64,000 nt of DNA from Larkinella sp049445795 (GCF_049445795.1 NZ_JBMSDT010000017.1:62001-126000), one strand, 5' to 3'; positions 24,858 to 33,906 are shown, numbered from the stretch's first letter. Numbers and translations are program-made. Notes: a model not told the origin generated them from the letters alone.

Positions 24858-25769
24858 TCAGAAAAACCAGAAGCTGTTTCTGAGGCCAAACTCGGTGGCA
24901 CCCAGGTAACCATCGTTGGTATAAATCCGGACTTTATACGTGCCCGAATCCATTTTATCAACGGGTGTATAGTTGATGGTAACTTTTTGCGGGCCGTTCG
25001 CAGCATTCACGGTTTTGACGGCGTGTACCGGAATCTGCAACGTCGCATCTCCTACGTGAATGGTTTCCGTACGAAGTGCACCTTGGATGGGCGTATTTTT
25101 AAGGTCGGTGAGGCTCACGTAAACCGTCTCGTTGTCGTCGGTCTGCCACAGGGGCGGCATGGTGAATGAAATCTGCAACTCGTCGGTTTTTTTCGCTTTG
25201 GCCGTCAGTTTGTGGTTGGGTTTCAGGATATCAACCCGAAAGTTATCGACCGTTATGAGGGCCTTTGTCGTTGCCAGTTCGGTACCGAGTGCCTTATTCT
25301 TTTCTTCCAGCAGGGTAGCGGTATTTTTCAGGTTGGCATTGGCGGCCAGCGATTGCTGGTTTTGGGCTTTTACCTGTGTTAATTCGGATTGGATCTCATT
25401 ACGAGTGCTTTCCAGTTGGGCTAACTGCGCCTGAAGTTCGGAAATGTTGGCTGCGTTTTGCCGACGAAGCTTTCCAAGCTGATTATCTCTAGCCTGAAGC
25501 CGGTTTTGCGTCGATTCCACGCGTTCTTCCAACTGATCGTTAAGGGTATTGGCTTCGGTAAGCCGGGCGTTCAGGTCCTCCTTAACCTGCTTGATGTTCC
25601 GCTCCAGATCAAGTTTGGCGGAAAGCAGCGAGTCGGCCCGGAGTTCCGTCTTATTTTTAGCGTTATTGAGGTCCGTGCTTTTGTCCCAGTAATAAATACT
25701 GGTACCCAGAAAAAGCAGGGATAATATGGCCAGCCATACGGCGGCTGTTTTAGCTTGTGTGTGGTCCAT
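24858..25769 (-). CDS. Membrane-anchored coiled-coil protein, TCS-associated
   Basis: The 303-residue protein has one N-terminal membrane helix (residues 9-27, AAVWLAILSLLFLGTSIYYW), a long coiled coil over about 30-170 and a beta-rich C-terminal domain (TVYVSLTDLKNTPIQG, TYKVRIYTNDGYLG). It is probably inner-membrane with the domain in the periplasm. An array of four TTAAG/CTAAT-like sites at 11-bp spacing and a TATCTTTG -7 box lie just upstream, beside an OmpR/HK pair. The HK2-linked protein at 39748 has a similar anchor-plus-coil start. Function is unknown. Confidence 0.8.
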   Translation of the reverse strand: MDHTQAKTAAVWLAILSLLFLGTSIYYWDKSTDLNNAKNKTELRADSLLSAKLDLERNIKQVKEDLNARLTEANTLNDQLEERVESTQNRLQARDNQLGKLRRQNAANISELQAQLAQLESTRNEIQSELTQVKAQNQQSLAANANLKNTATLLEEKNKALGTELATTKALITVDNFRVDILKPNHKLTAKAKKTDELQISFTMPPLWQTDDNETVYVSLTDLKNTPIQGALRTETIHVGDATLQIPVHAVKTVNAANGPQKVTINYTPVDKMDSGTYKVRIYTNDGYLGATEFGLRNSFWFF

Positions 25770-25808
25770 GATTGTAGTATTTTGAGGTGAAACATAAATT
25801 ATATACTA

Positions 25809-25864
25809 CAAAGATAGCCCCTCAACCTTAAGGGAAGCTTAATGGCAGATTAGAAGTCGCTTAA
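25809..25864 (-). promoter_or_regulatory. Phased response-regulator site array and promoter
   Basis: CTTA or ATTA occurs at 25827, 25838, 25849 and 25860, exactly 11 bases apart. On the minus strand these read as TTAAG, TTAAG, CTAAT and TTAAG. A -7 box TATCTTTG (25816 to 25809 on the minus strand) follows after 10 bases, directed at the gene starting at 25769. OmpR/PhoB-type regulators bind such 11-bp direct repeats. Confidence 0.65.
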
Positions 25865-25895
25865 TAATCAACTAATTAGGCGTAAAGAAGACGAT

Positions 25896-27266
25896 TCAGC
25901 AGTGCGGCAGGCGGATGGCGAACTCAGAGCCCTGGTGCAACTCACTCTTAACTTCAAGAGAGCCGTTGTGCAGCTCAACAATCCGGCGAGCCACCGACAA
26001 GCCTACGCCAAAACCCCGGTGGTGCAGCATGGCATTCTGAGCCCGGTAAAAAGGCTGAAAAATATGCGGAATGTCTTCGGCCGCAATACCGATTCCGGCA
26101 TCTTTCACTTTCACAAGGCAGTGCGTATCGTCGAATCCCAGCAGAACCTCCGCCCGGTGGTCGGGGCTGTATTTGCAGGCATTCGAGATCAGATTCACCA
26201 CGGCATACTTCAGCAGGGTTTCATTGCCGTTGACCAGCGTGCTGGTTTCCTGCTCGGGGAGTTGCTCAAAGTCAAAACTGACGCGAAAGGCCTCGTTGCT
26301 TCGGCTGACTTCATTTTTGGCATCCAAGAGCACTTCCTCCATGCGCACCGGTTCAAAAATAAAGGCATCGGGGCTATCGACTAAACGGGCCAGTTGAAGC
26401 AGTGCGTTCGACAGTTCGATGAGCCGGTCGGTGTCGTTTTGCAGGTTGTGCAGGATTTCCCGGTGTTCTTCCAGCGTTTGGGGCTGCTGAAGTCCGACCT
26501 GAATCTCGGTTTTGAGGGCGGCCAGGGGGGTCCGCAGTTCGTGCGAAGCGTGCGAAACAAACTGCTTCTGCTGCCGGAAAGCCAGCTCGAGCCGCTGGAG
26601 CATCCGGTTAAAGTTAGCCGCCAATTCGCCAATCTCATCCTGGTTCTTACTCTCCGTCAGCCGCCGGCTCAAATCCTTGGCCGAGATGTACGATATTTGC
26701 CGGTTGATCCGCTGGAACGGTTTTAAGGCCTGCCGGGCAAACAGGATCGAAAGCCCGACGGTCAGGATAATGCCCGTTAAAAGGCCCACCGTCAGGGTCC
26801 GGAGCAGGTTTTTCAGTTGCAATCTTCCCGCTTTGTCCGTTGCCGCTGCTACCACGACAAAGCGGTCGTACCGCCCCGCGAAAATAACTCCGATGACTTC
26901 CTGATCCGCTTCCTGAAAAGTAACGCGTTGTTTCAGCCGGATTTCGTCCATCAGGGAAGACGTCAGGTAGGCCGGTTTTCGTTCGACGTTCGAATAAATC
27001 AGTTTATCCTTGTAATTGAACACAAACACTTCTTCATTAGGCAGTTTGGCTGCTGAATTTTTATCAATGAGCCGCAGCAGGCTGGCATCAAACTCACGCA
27101 CATCCACCAGCAGCCGGGCCGTCGTGGAAGCCCGGCGCTGGAGCCGTTCGTAGAAGTTGTTCTGGCGCTGGTTTTCGGCCGTCAGGTAAACGATGGCCGA
27201 GAAAACCAGTAAAATCATGGCCACCAGCAGCGCAAATTCTGACGCTATTTTGTGCCGGATTTTCAT
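25896..27266 (-). CDS. OmpR-type sensor histidine kinase, system 1
   Basis: The 456-residue kinase has two membrane helices (about 11-30 and 155-175) around a small periplasmic sensor domain, a HAMP domain at 178-230, HisKA with H242 (FVSHASHELRTPLAA) and a HATPase with NLISNACKYSPD and GIGIAAEDIPHIFQPFYRA. It autophosphorylates and passes the phosphate to the OmpR-type regulator whose gene is two bases upstream on the strand. It closely resembles the kinase at 38256 in layout and length. The signal is unknown. Confidence 0.95.
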   Translation of the reverse strand: MKIRHKIASEFALLVAMILLVFSAIVYLTAENQRQNNFYERLQRRASTTARLLVDVREFDASLLRLIDKNSAAKLPNEEVFVFNYKDKLIYSNVERKPAYLTSSLMDEIRLKQRVTFQEADQEVIGVIFAGRYDRFVVVAAATDKAGRLQLKNLLRTLTVGLLTGIILTVGLSILFARQALKPFQRINRQISYISAKDLSRRLTESKNQDEIGELAANFNRMLQRLELAFRQQKQFVSHASHELRTPLAALKTEIQVGLQQPQTLEEHREILHNLQNDTDRLIELSNALLQLARLVDSPDAFIFEPVRMEEVLLDAKNEVSRSNEAFRVSFDFEQLPEQETSTLVNGNETLLKYAVVNLISNACKYSPDHRAEVLLGFDDTHCLVKVKDAGIGIAAEDIPHIFQPFYRAQNAMLHHRGFGVGLSVARRIVELHNGSLEVKSELHQGSEFAIRLPHC

Positions 27267-27268
27267 GG

Positions 27269-27961
27269 TTACCGGGCTTTGAGCACATACCCCAACCCCC
27301 GTTTGGTATGAATGAGTTTAGGCTCAAAATCCTGATCGATTTTCTTGCGCAGGTAATTGATATACACTTCAATGATATTCGTATTGGTGTCGAAATTCAG
27401 ATCCCAGACGTGTTCGACGAAGTCCATTTTTGACAGTACCCGTCCTTTGTTGCGGAGCATGTATTCCAGCATCTCGTATTCGCGGGCGGTGACCTCAATC
27501 GCCTGCCCGCTGCGGGTGACGGTTTTGGTGAGCAGATTGATTTCCAGATCGGCTTCCCGCAAAACTTCGGCCTGTTGATCGTAGCCGATTTGGGAACGTC
27601 GCAGCAAGGCGTGGATGCGGGCCACGAATTCCCGAAAATTGAACGGTTTTACCAGATAATCGTCGGCTCCGTGGTCGAGGCCCCGCACCCGGTCATCAAT
27701 TTCACCGAGCGCCGTCAGCATCAGGATGGGGGTATCGAGCCCGTGTTGCCGAATGGCTTTACAGACTTCAAAACCGTTCATCAACGGGAGGTTAATGTCC
27801 AGAATGATCAGGTCGTACGCGTAGGTAGTCGCTAAACGGGCCCCTACAAAACCGTCGAATGCTGTTTCTACCTCGAACCCCTCTTTTGTTAATCCTTTTT
27901 GGGTAGCATCGGCAATGCGTTTATCGTCTTCGATGTACAAAAGTTTGGCTAAGGTTTCCAC
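27269..27961 (-). CDS. OmpR-family response regulator, system 1
   Basis: The 230-residue regulator has a receiver domain with D55 (LIILDINLPLMNGF) and the switch Lys in DDYLVKPFNFRE, then a winged-helix trans_reg_C domain with the recognition region MDFVEHVWDLNFDTNTNIIE. It is paralogous to the regulator at 37569 (similar NFDTxTNxxxVYxNYLRKKID). Given the nearby 11-bp phased arrays upstream of 24858-25769 and 29014-29277, it is the best candidate to bind them. Confidence 0.95.
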   Translation of the reverse strand: METLAKLLYIEDDKRIADATQKGLTKEGFEVETAFDGFVGARLATTYAYDLIILDINLPLMNGFEVCKAIRQHGLDTPILMLTALGEIDDRVRGLDHGADDYLVKPFNFREFVARIHALLRRSQIGYDQQAEVLREADLEINLLTKTVTRSGQAIEVTAREYEMLEYMLRNKGRVLSKMDFVEHVWDLNFDTNTNIIEVYINYLRKKIDQDFEPKLIHTKRGLGYVLKAR

Positions 27962-28033
27962 AGCGGATTTGAAGCGAATAAGATCGGTAATTACTGCCTC
28001 AAAGAAACTGTTTTTTACGGATTCTGTTGCAAG

Positions 28034-28975
28034 TTATCCGACCAGGCTGTCTGCATCTTGAGGAGTTACCGCTTGCTGGCTCATCCGCTGCTTCCGGCGG
28101 GCCACTTCTACGGGGCTGCCGAAGGCGTAAAACCATTTTTGGCGAAAGCCTTTTGCCTGCTTCACATCGCGGATGATGTCCTGCAACTCGTGAAAGTTGA
28201 TGTGAAACGGATTCGCTTTCTGGTCGATGTTGGTGGTAATGCCGTAGACAGGACGCTCTTCTTCCGGCTGGTAGGTGCCGAAAAGCCGGTCCCAGAAAAT
28301 GAAGGTAGCCCCAAAATTTTTATCGATGTATTTTTCCTGCGAACCGTGGTGAACCCGGTGGTTGGACGGGGTGGCAAAGATAAATTCGATCCAGCGGGGC
28401 AGCTTGTGAATATACTCGGTATGAACCCAAAACTGAAACAGCACGGCCAGTTGACTAACGGTGAAAAACACAATCGGGTGAAAACCGACGAAAGCAACCG
28501 GCAGAAAAAAGATAATCTTCAGGTTCTGAATCCAGCTCAGCCGGAAGGAAACACTCAGGTTATAATGCTCCCCGGAATGGTGTACTACGTGCGTTGCCCA
28601 CCAAAACCGGTTTTCATGCGAAACCCGGTGCGCCCAGTAACTGAAAAAGTCAAAGATGAGGTAACAGGGAATGAGCGTCCACCAGCTCAGGGCCATCCGC
28701 CAGGGCAGTTGATTATAGATCCAGATGACGCCGTAGAGCAGACTAAATTTGATACCGGCGCCGACCACCAGCGACCCCAGACCCACCAACAACGATCCTA
28801 ACGTTTCCCATTTTTCGTAATACGGTTTTTCCTGAATGTAGGTAACAACCAGTTCAATGGCGGTAATTAAAAGTATGGCCGGAGCCGCCCATAAAATAAG
28901 ATTGGGTGCCTGCTGTTCAATAGTCCAAATGCGATCAATTGGAATGGCAGGGGCGCAAAAAAAGGCTTCATCCAT
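28034..28975 (-). CDS. Sterol desaturase / fatty-acid hydroxylase family membrane enzyme
   Basis: The 313-residue enzyme has four or so membrane helices and the three His clusters of the di-iron FA_hydroxylase superfamily: WAHRVSHENRFWW, THVVHHSGEHYN and NHRVHHGSQEKYIDKNFG. Such enzymes hydroxylate or desaturate lipids, sterol-like or carotenoid substrates using O2. The actual lipid is unknown. It starts in the gap next to the regulator of system 1, which might include it in its regulon, but the upstream region shows no clear array for it. Confidence 0.92.
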   Translation of the reverse strand: MDEAFFCAPAIPIDRIWTIEQQAPNLILWAAPAILLITAIELVVTYIQEKPYYEKWETLGSLLVGLGSLVVGAGIKFSLLYGVIWIYNQLPWRMALSWWTLIPCYLIFDFFSYWAHRVSHENRFWWATHVVHHSGEHYNLSVSFRLSWIQNLKIIFFLPVAFVGFHPIVFFTVSQLAVLFQFWVHTEYIHKLPRWIEFIFATPSNHRVHHGSQEKYIDKNFGATFIFWDRLFGTYQPEEERPVYGITTNIDQKANPFHINFHELQDIIRDVKQAKGFRQKWFYAFGSPVEVARRKQRMSQQAVTPQDADSLVG

Positions 28976-29013
28976 ATAACAAGGCTTTAATCGTTGAGCA
29001 GAAACATTAATAG

Positions 29014-29277
29014 TCAGGATTTTTTTCCATCAGTGACATCCTCAAAATGAGACGGATGCACATAGGCACGCGTCTGGTCAGCCAGAAGAACGGGCTGCCA
29101 GGCCGGGCCACTGCCAAATTGCTCCTGATGGAACCAGACCTTTTCTCCCCTGCGGATTTGTCCACCCTTGGTCATCGTTGGATCGGTGGGGTCCTTTACC
29201 CATTCCGTGTCCTGAATAGCTCGTCCAGGCCGGTTGAATAAGGCTGCCGGTTGATAGGGATGACAGTTCGTATTCAT
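29014..29277 (-). CDS. Small conserved hypothetical protein, 87 aa
   Basis: The 87-residue protein has no signal peptide. It has a strand-rich middle (RRGEKVWFHQEQFGSGPAWQPVLLA) and ends in a charged tail, a layout like a small SH3-like or beta fold. I do not recognise the family. A four-unit array of CTTA at 11-bp spacing lies 55 bases upstream, so it is likely controlled by an OmpR-type regulator, possibly system 1. Confidence 0.6.
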   Translation of the reverse strand: MNTNCHPYQPAALFNRPGRAIQDTEWVKDPTDPTMTKGGQIRRGEKVWFHQEQFGSGPAWQPVLLADQTRAYVHPSHFEDVTDGKKS

Positions 29278-29331
29278 GATTTGCGAAGTTTTGGTTCCAT
29301 CTATAGTATTTTATGGAACAACTCTGCTAAA

Positions 29332-29369
29332 CTTAGGATAGCCTTAAGCTAATCTTAAAAAATCCTTAG
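29332..29369. promoter_or_regulatory. Four CTTA sites at exact 11-bp spacing
   Basis: CTTA occurs at 29332, 29343, 29354 and 29365. On the minus strand the units read TCTAAGG, TTTAAGA, CTTAAGG and CCTAAGT. Part of it (TTAAGGCTATC then CTAAGTTT) recurs upstream of the lipoprotein gene at 31083. No consensus -7 box was found at the expected distance. Confidence 0.6.
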
Positions 29370-29370
29370 A

Positions 29371-29435
29371 ACGGTCATTTCGGTTAGTATACGGTCATCT
29401 CGGTTGATATTTTAACCCGCTTCCCAGGGTTAAAA
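29371..29435. repeat. 20-bp tandem repeat followed by 9-bp inverted repeat
   Basis: Two copies of a unit beginning ACGGTCAT and continuing YTCGGTTRRTAT lie at 29371-29390 and 29391-29410. TTTTAACCC at 29410-29418 then faces GGGTTAAAA at 29427-29435. They lie 65 to 130 bases before the DUF2254 gene and next to the phased array, so they may be binding sites. Confidence 0.6.
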
Positions 29436-29499
29436 TACCCTTCCGTAAATAAACCAATCAACTTCCTTCCGAAAGGGTTAGGTTCGTAAAACAGTCTTT

Positions 29500-30831
29500 A
29501 TGAACACCCGACTTCGTCAGTCCTGGCAGCAGCTTCAGGAATCGCTCTGGTTTGTACCGGGTATCATGGTGCTTTTTTCGTTTGGTCTGGCGTATGGATT
29601 AGTCGAGTTTGATGATACGACGAACTGGCAGGGAGCAAAGCGGTTTCCGCTGCTGTTTGGCAACGGAGCCGATGGAGCCCGGGGCATGTTGTCGGCCATT
29701 GCCAGTTCGATGCTGACGGTAGCGGCCCTGGCCTTTTCGTTAACCTTAGCCACCATTACCCAGGTTAGCAGCCAGTATTCGCCCCGCGTCCTGCGCAACT
29801 TCATGCGCGACCGCGTGAACCAGTTCATCATGGGGTACTTCGTGAGCGTATTTGCCTACTGTCTGCTGGTGTTGGGCACCATCCGGAGCGCCGACGAAGG
29901 AAAGTTTGTACCCGCCACCGCCGTGCTGATTGGCCTGGTCCTGGCCCTGGGTGGGGTGGCTGCGCTGATCTTTTTCATCCATCACATCGCCGAATCACTC
30001 CAAACCGGCACCATCGTACAGCATATTTTCCGTGAAACCAGCAAGGCCATCGAAGCCCTGTTTCCCGAACGGTTTGGCGAACCGGTTGACGATCCGCAAA
30101 AAGCCGAAGCCGCCCTGCGGTATACCGATGAACAAACGGGCTGGTATCCCGTCAAGGCCCGCCAGTCGGGTTACCTTCAACTGATTAATACCGAGGGGTT
30201 GTTGAAATGGGCAAGGAATCACCGCGTTGTGTTGCGGATCGAGAAAGAAATGGGCGCTTTTGTGGGCGAAGGCAGCGTGCTGTTCAGCGTTCGCAGCGGG
30301 ATGGAACGGCCTGACCCGTCGGAAGCCGACTGGCCGGATGATCTGATCAATTTTGTCAGCATCGGACGTCACCGCAACATTGAGCAGGACGTAGCGTTTG
30401 GAATCCAGCAGTTGGTAGACATTGCCCTCAAAGCTCTCTCGCCCGGTATTAACGACACCACGACGGCTATTATGGCCGTCGATTACCTGGGGGCCATTGG
30501 CGAAGAACTCGCCCGGCGCGAATTCCCGGCCCGGATTCGCTCCGATGGTCAGCATCTGCGCGTCGTGGTGCGCAGTGCGGATTTTAACAGTTATATCCAA
30601 CTGGCTTTTGATCTGCCGCGGATCAATGCTAAAGGTAACTACGCCGTGTTCCGTCGGTTGCTGCGGGCATTGGCGTTGGTGAACGACGCGGTGCATACCA
30701 CCGAGCGAAAACCGGTGCTTAAAAAGCAAGCCGACTTGTTACTAGCCTATGCGGACCAGACCCTGACGACCGACTACGAGAGGGAAAATTTCCAGGCTTT
30801 GTACCAACAGCTCATGAGAGCCTGGTCCTAG
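29500..30831 (+). CDS. DUF2254 family membrane protein
   Basis: The 443-residue protein has four membrane helices in residues 15-170 (FVPGIMVLFSFGLAYGLVEF, SSMLTVAALAFSLTLATITQ) and a large soluble C-terminal half with the family's SPGINDTTTAIMAVDYLG motif. DUF2254 members are predicted channels or transporters of unknown function. It stands between system 1-linked genes. The upstream region has a tandem repeat and an inverted repeat but no obvious promoter. Confidence 0.9.
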   Translation: MNTRLRQSWQQLQESLWFVPGIMVLFSFGLAYGLVEFDDTTNWQGAKRFPLLFGNGADGARGMLSAIASSMLTVAALAFSLTLATITQVSSQYSPRVLRNFMRDRVNQFIMGYFVSVFAYCLLVLGTIRSADEGKFVPATAVLIGLVLALGGVAALIFFIHHIAESLQTGTIVQHIFRETSKAIEALFPERFGEPVDDPQKAEAALRYTDEQTGWYPVKARQSGYLQLINTEGLLKWARNHRVVLRIEKEMGAFVGEGSVLFSVRSGMERPDPSEADWPDDLINFVSIGRHRNIEQDVAFGIQQLVDIALKALSPGINDTTTAIMAVDYLGAIGEELARREFPARIRSDGQHLRVVVRSADFNSYIQLAFDLPRINAKGNYAVFRRLLRALALVNDAVHTTERKPVLKKQADLLLAYADQTLTTDYERENFQALYQQLMRAWS

Positions 30832-30885
30832 CAAACAACCAATACGGTACACCAAAAGCTCATTCTTATTACTTCCCAAGTTTTT

Positions 30886-30910
30886 ATTAAGGCTATCTTA
30901 AGTTTTAGCA
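30886..30910 (+). promoter_or_regulatory. Element shared with the 29332 array
   Basis: TTAAGGCTATC followed by TTAAGTTTTAGCA matches the minus strand of the 29332-29350 array nearly base for base, and its two TTAAG units are 11 bases apart. It lies about 180 bases before the lipoprotein start at 31083, so it may put that gene under the same regulator. Confidence 0.5.
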
Positions 30911-31082
30911 AGTTTATGCTATTTAACGCCAGTCAGAAATAAACTCCTCTCATCGGATGGTCCTGGCAAAGGCGTCTTTTCGTAGCTTACGGGTGTTGCA
31001 TCTGGCCCACTGGGTGGATTGGTCAATGTGAAGATTGTGATTATAAACTGTCTAATAAACAAGCCATTAAATTCTCAACGAA

Positions 31083-31484
31083 ATGAAACTGATTTCAAAA
31101 ACCACGCTGATCCTGTGCGTATTAACAGCTTTTAACGCCTGTACGCCGAAGATGTCCTTTAAAACCTCATCCCTGGCTCCTGCTGCGAATGGGAATGTAA
31201 ATGTCAAGAAAGACAGGAACAAGAATTACACCCTGAAAGTAAGTGTCCGAAATCTGGCAGAACCCAAAAACCTGACCCCGGCAAAAAATACGTATTTGGT
31301 CTGGATGAAGCAGAATGACAATTCAGTTAAAAAATTAGGTCAGCTTAATCCTTCCGGTAAATCCTTAACCGCGAGCCTCAATGCGACGGCTGTTGCCAAA
31401 CCCGAGGAGATTTTTGTGACCGCCGAAGACAACAGTGATATCTTGTACCCGGCGGGCCAAACGATTCTGACGACCGAAAAGTGA
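31083..31484 (+). CDS. Small putative lipoprotein, 133 aa
   Basis: The 133-residue protein starts with a lipoprotein signal (LILCVLTAFNAC, Cys at about residue 20) and has a strand-rich body (YTLKVSVRNLAEPKNL, TYLVWMKQNDNSVKKLGQLN) resembling a small beta-sandwich. It is likely anchored in the outer or inner membrane. A segment upstream shares a 20-base pattern with the phased array at 29332, which suggests common regulation. The family was not recognised. Confidence 0.75.
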   Translation: MKLISKTTLILCVLTAFNACTPKMSFKTSSLAPAANGNVNVKKDRNKNYTLKVSVRNLAEPKNLTPAKNTYLVWMKQNDNSVKKLGQLNPSGKSLTASLNATAVAKPEEIFVTAEDNSDILYPAGQTILTTEK

Positions 31485-31836
31485 TGTAACCGTTCGCCTA
31501 CTTACCACTAACCATCCTATTTCAACAGCTTATCCAATACTCCGTCAGCGTTTGTAATTGACGGGCTTGATAAACTTTGAAAATCAGGAGTTCCAGATCA
31601 TGGAAGGATATATGGGCGATTTCTGGTGTCAGGCCAACTCGGCCATTAATATCCGATCTTTTCCGTCCGAGGGCGTCATGAACCGGGTCGCCGATGCAAA
31701 GCAACCCTTCGCCCCCTTTAAGCAAGGGTACGTTTTTTTTTGCATGCGTTCGGCCAATTACGAGAGCCCTGCCGGTGATTCGGATCAAGCCCCTGACGGC
31801 CCTGCCAAAACAGTACCCGGACTTATTCCAATAAGG
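31485..31836. other. Gene-poor stretch with two overlapping open frames
   Basis: Open frames exist on both strands (+ from 31558, - from 31788), but neither has a convincing start, domain or codon bias. The minus frame reads LLKGGEGLLCIGDPVHDALG, which looks like real protein, so a decayed gene is possible. I do not call a gene. Confidence 0.4.
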
Positions 31837-32727
31837 TCAGTGCGGTAGCATAGGAAAAAGTCGCTTGATTTCTTCCGGACTGGGCTGCCTGCCGTACTCG
31901 CAGATCTCGAAGACTTCAACCGCTTTGATCGTTGCAGCCTTTTCCGGGCCATACCATTTTTCAACGGTCGTCCTGATTTCCGGCGTCAGTGAAAAACGCC
32001 TTTCCATTGCGGTCAGCAACCATTTTTTACGCTCCACGGGGCTTTTCGGTACGTTCGCCAGATCTTGCCGGGTCCAGGGCAGCCACTCGTAAAACTGGGA
32101 TGTGTGCGCATCGAGACCCTCTACTTTTTTAGTGAGTATTTCGGTGATGTCGACCGCTATGTCGGGGCGGAACGGATTGGGGCGCTGAAAGCCGTCGCGG
32201 AAATAAAGAAAAACCGGGTTTTTAGTCAATGGAGGCACACTGCTCAAAATGTTAGGAACGATGACCAGATAAGCTGCGTCCTGCACAACGATGCCCGTGT
32301 TGCGGTGATCGGGATGGTAATCATTGGTCCGTGGCGCAATCACCAAATCCGCCTTCCATTCCCGGATTTTGCGAATAACCGCCAGCCGGTTTTCCAGCGT
32401 GGGCATGAGTTCTCCGTCATGGTTGTCGAGCACGTCATACGTAATGCCCAGTCGTTTAGCGACTTCCTGAGTTTCCTGGTACCTTCTTTTGGCCAACTCG
32501 CCCCCGCCAATGTCCTGATGCCCGGCATCCCCGTTCGTCATCGAGACAAATTTTACCTGGTGACCCAGTGCGGAATAAAGGATGGCCACTCCGCCAGCGC
32601 CCAGGTCGCAATCGTCGGGATGAGCGCCGAAAACGATGATACGCAAAGGCGTAGCCGGTTTGGTTTGGGCAAACGCACAGGCTACTCCGAGGCACAAGGC
32701 CAGTAGCAGGGTAAAAGACATTCTCAT
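31837..32727 (-). CDS. Secreted PIG-L/LmbE-type deacetylase
   Basis: The 296-residue enzyme starts with a signal peptide (FTLLLALCLGVACAFAQ) and has the PIG-L zinc site GAHPDDCDLGAGG near residue 35 and the distal DYHPDHRNTG. Family members remove acetyl groups from N-acetylglucosamine-type substrates. The periplasmic location and sequence suggest sugar or glycan metabolism, and the exact substrate is open. Confidence 0.92.
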   Translation of the reverse strand: MRMSFTLLLALCLGVACAFAQTKPATPLRIIVFGAHPDDCDLGAGGVAILYSALGHQVKFVSMTNGDAGHQDIGGGELAKRRYQETQEVAKRLGITYDVLDNHDGELMPTLENRLAVIRKIREWKADLVIAPRTNDYHPDHRNTGIVVQDAAYLVIVPNILSSVPPLTKNPVFLYFRDGFQRPNPFRPDIAVDITEILTKKVEGLDAHTSQFYEWLPWTRQDLANVPKSPVERKKWLLTAMERRFSLTPEIRTTVEKWYGPEKAATIKAVEVFEICEYGRQPSPEEIKRLFPMLPH

Positions 32728-32887
32728 GGGATAAGCGGTTTGAGGGTTTTCGACGCGGCATTCTGATCGCGGTTCAAATCAGACGTTTTCGATGCGGTTT
32801 TGACTCGAAATACCGACTGGTTCAAAAATGCTATTTTTAGCCGAGTTTTTAAAACCGCAGACAATACAACCCTTTAAGCATAACGCA

Positions 32888-33661
32888 CTAGCGAATAGCC
32901 CCCAACCGATAACTGGCGGAAAGAAAAATACTCCGGTTCAGGCGGGAAACATCCGGAGGCACTTCCCGCATCGAATTATAGGGAGAACGTACATATTCCA
33001 GCGGCTTGCTGACGTATTGATACGTCAATTCCAGTTGCCAACGCTCTCCGATAGCCCCACCCACCCCCGCCAGCAACGGCAACTGAAAGCGGGGAGTCTT
33101 GCGTTTCAATAAGCCCCAGGGTTCCATATCTAGGTCAAAGACATACCTGTCGATTTGGTCATCACCCGGGTAATCGGTCATCTTTCCCTGCATGTGCAAC
33201 AGGTAGCTGGGCAGCACCCCAGCTAAAACATATACCGAGCGGGGACGAGCCACAAACAGATAGTTGAGCGTCAGCGGAATTTGCAACCGCCGGGCGTGAT
33301 AGCGGGCCCATTTGCTCTGAATGTATTGCTGGTCCGAGATCCGGATGCCACCGCGTTCAAATTCATCGGTCATCGTCTGTAGTTCCAGCCCGGTGACAAG
33401 CCGAAAATGCCCGGACAACTGATAACTTGTTTTCGTGCCAAACAAACTTCCCAGCCGGGGTCGATAGATCTCGGTTTGGTTCCTGTACAGGTACGACCAG
33501 GCTGGCTGAGTCGCCCAGACACCCGTCAGGCCCAGGCCTGCTTTCAGGCTCACGCTCCAACGTTGCGATTGACCGATTGCTTGCTGGATTATCAACCCCA
33601 GTAGGACGACCATCCCTCCAGGGGAGATTTTCCGGAAATAAAGCATTGACAGCAAGTGCAT
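32888..33661 (-). CDS. Outer-membrane beta-barrel protein
   Basis: The protein, about 257 residues from the chosen start, has a hydrophobic export signal (GGMVVLLGLIIQQAIGQ) followed by alternating strands ending in an aromatic or hydrophobic residue (FRLVTGLELQTM, RWQLELTYQYVSKP, IFLSASYRLG), typical of Bacteroidota barrel proteins of the PF13568 type. I chose the ATG at 33661 (HLLSMLYFRKISPG) because the 45 codons ahead lack a plausible signal. Function is unknown, and a neighbouring PIG-L enzyme gives only weak context. Confidence 0.7.
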   Translation of the reverse strand: MHLLSMLYFRKISPGGMVVLLGLIIQQAIGQSQRWSVSLKAGLGLTGVWATQPAWSYLYRNQTEIYRPRLGSLFGTKTSYQLSGHFRLVTGLELQTMTDEFERGGIRISDQQYIQSKWARYHARRLQIPLTLNYLFVARPRSVYVLAGVLPSYLLHMQGKMTDYPGDDQIDRYVFDLDMEPWGLLKRKTPRFQLPLLAGVGGAIGERWQLELTYQYVSKPLEYVRSPYNSMREVPPDVSRLNRSIFLSASYRLGAIR

Positions 33662-33906
33662 GCAGGAAGAACGTTTAGGGATGTATTCAATTGGAAGACC
33701 AATGTAGCGGGTAAAGGGTTGCAGAGTCGAAAACCAGAATCGACTCAGGGCAAAACCGTTTGCCTCAACCCTGACCATCGGAAAACCACGCTTCATAGAC
33801 GGCTTTTGTCACTTGAACCTAATGGCGGTTTTGGTAACAGAGCCGGTTACGGATCTTTGTTCCATGCCCACCAATCGGGCCATGACAACAACAAATACAA
33901 ACTCCT

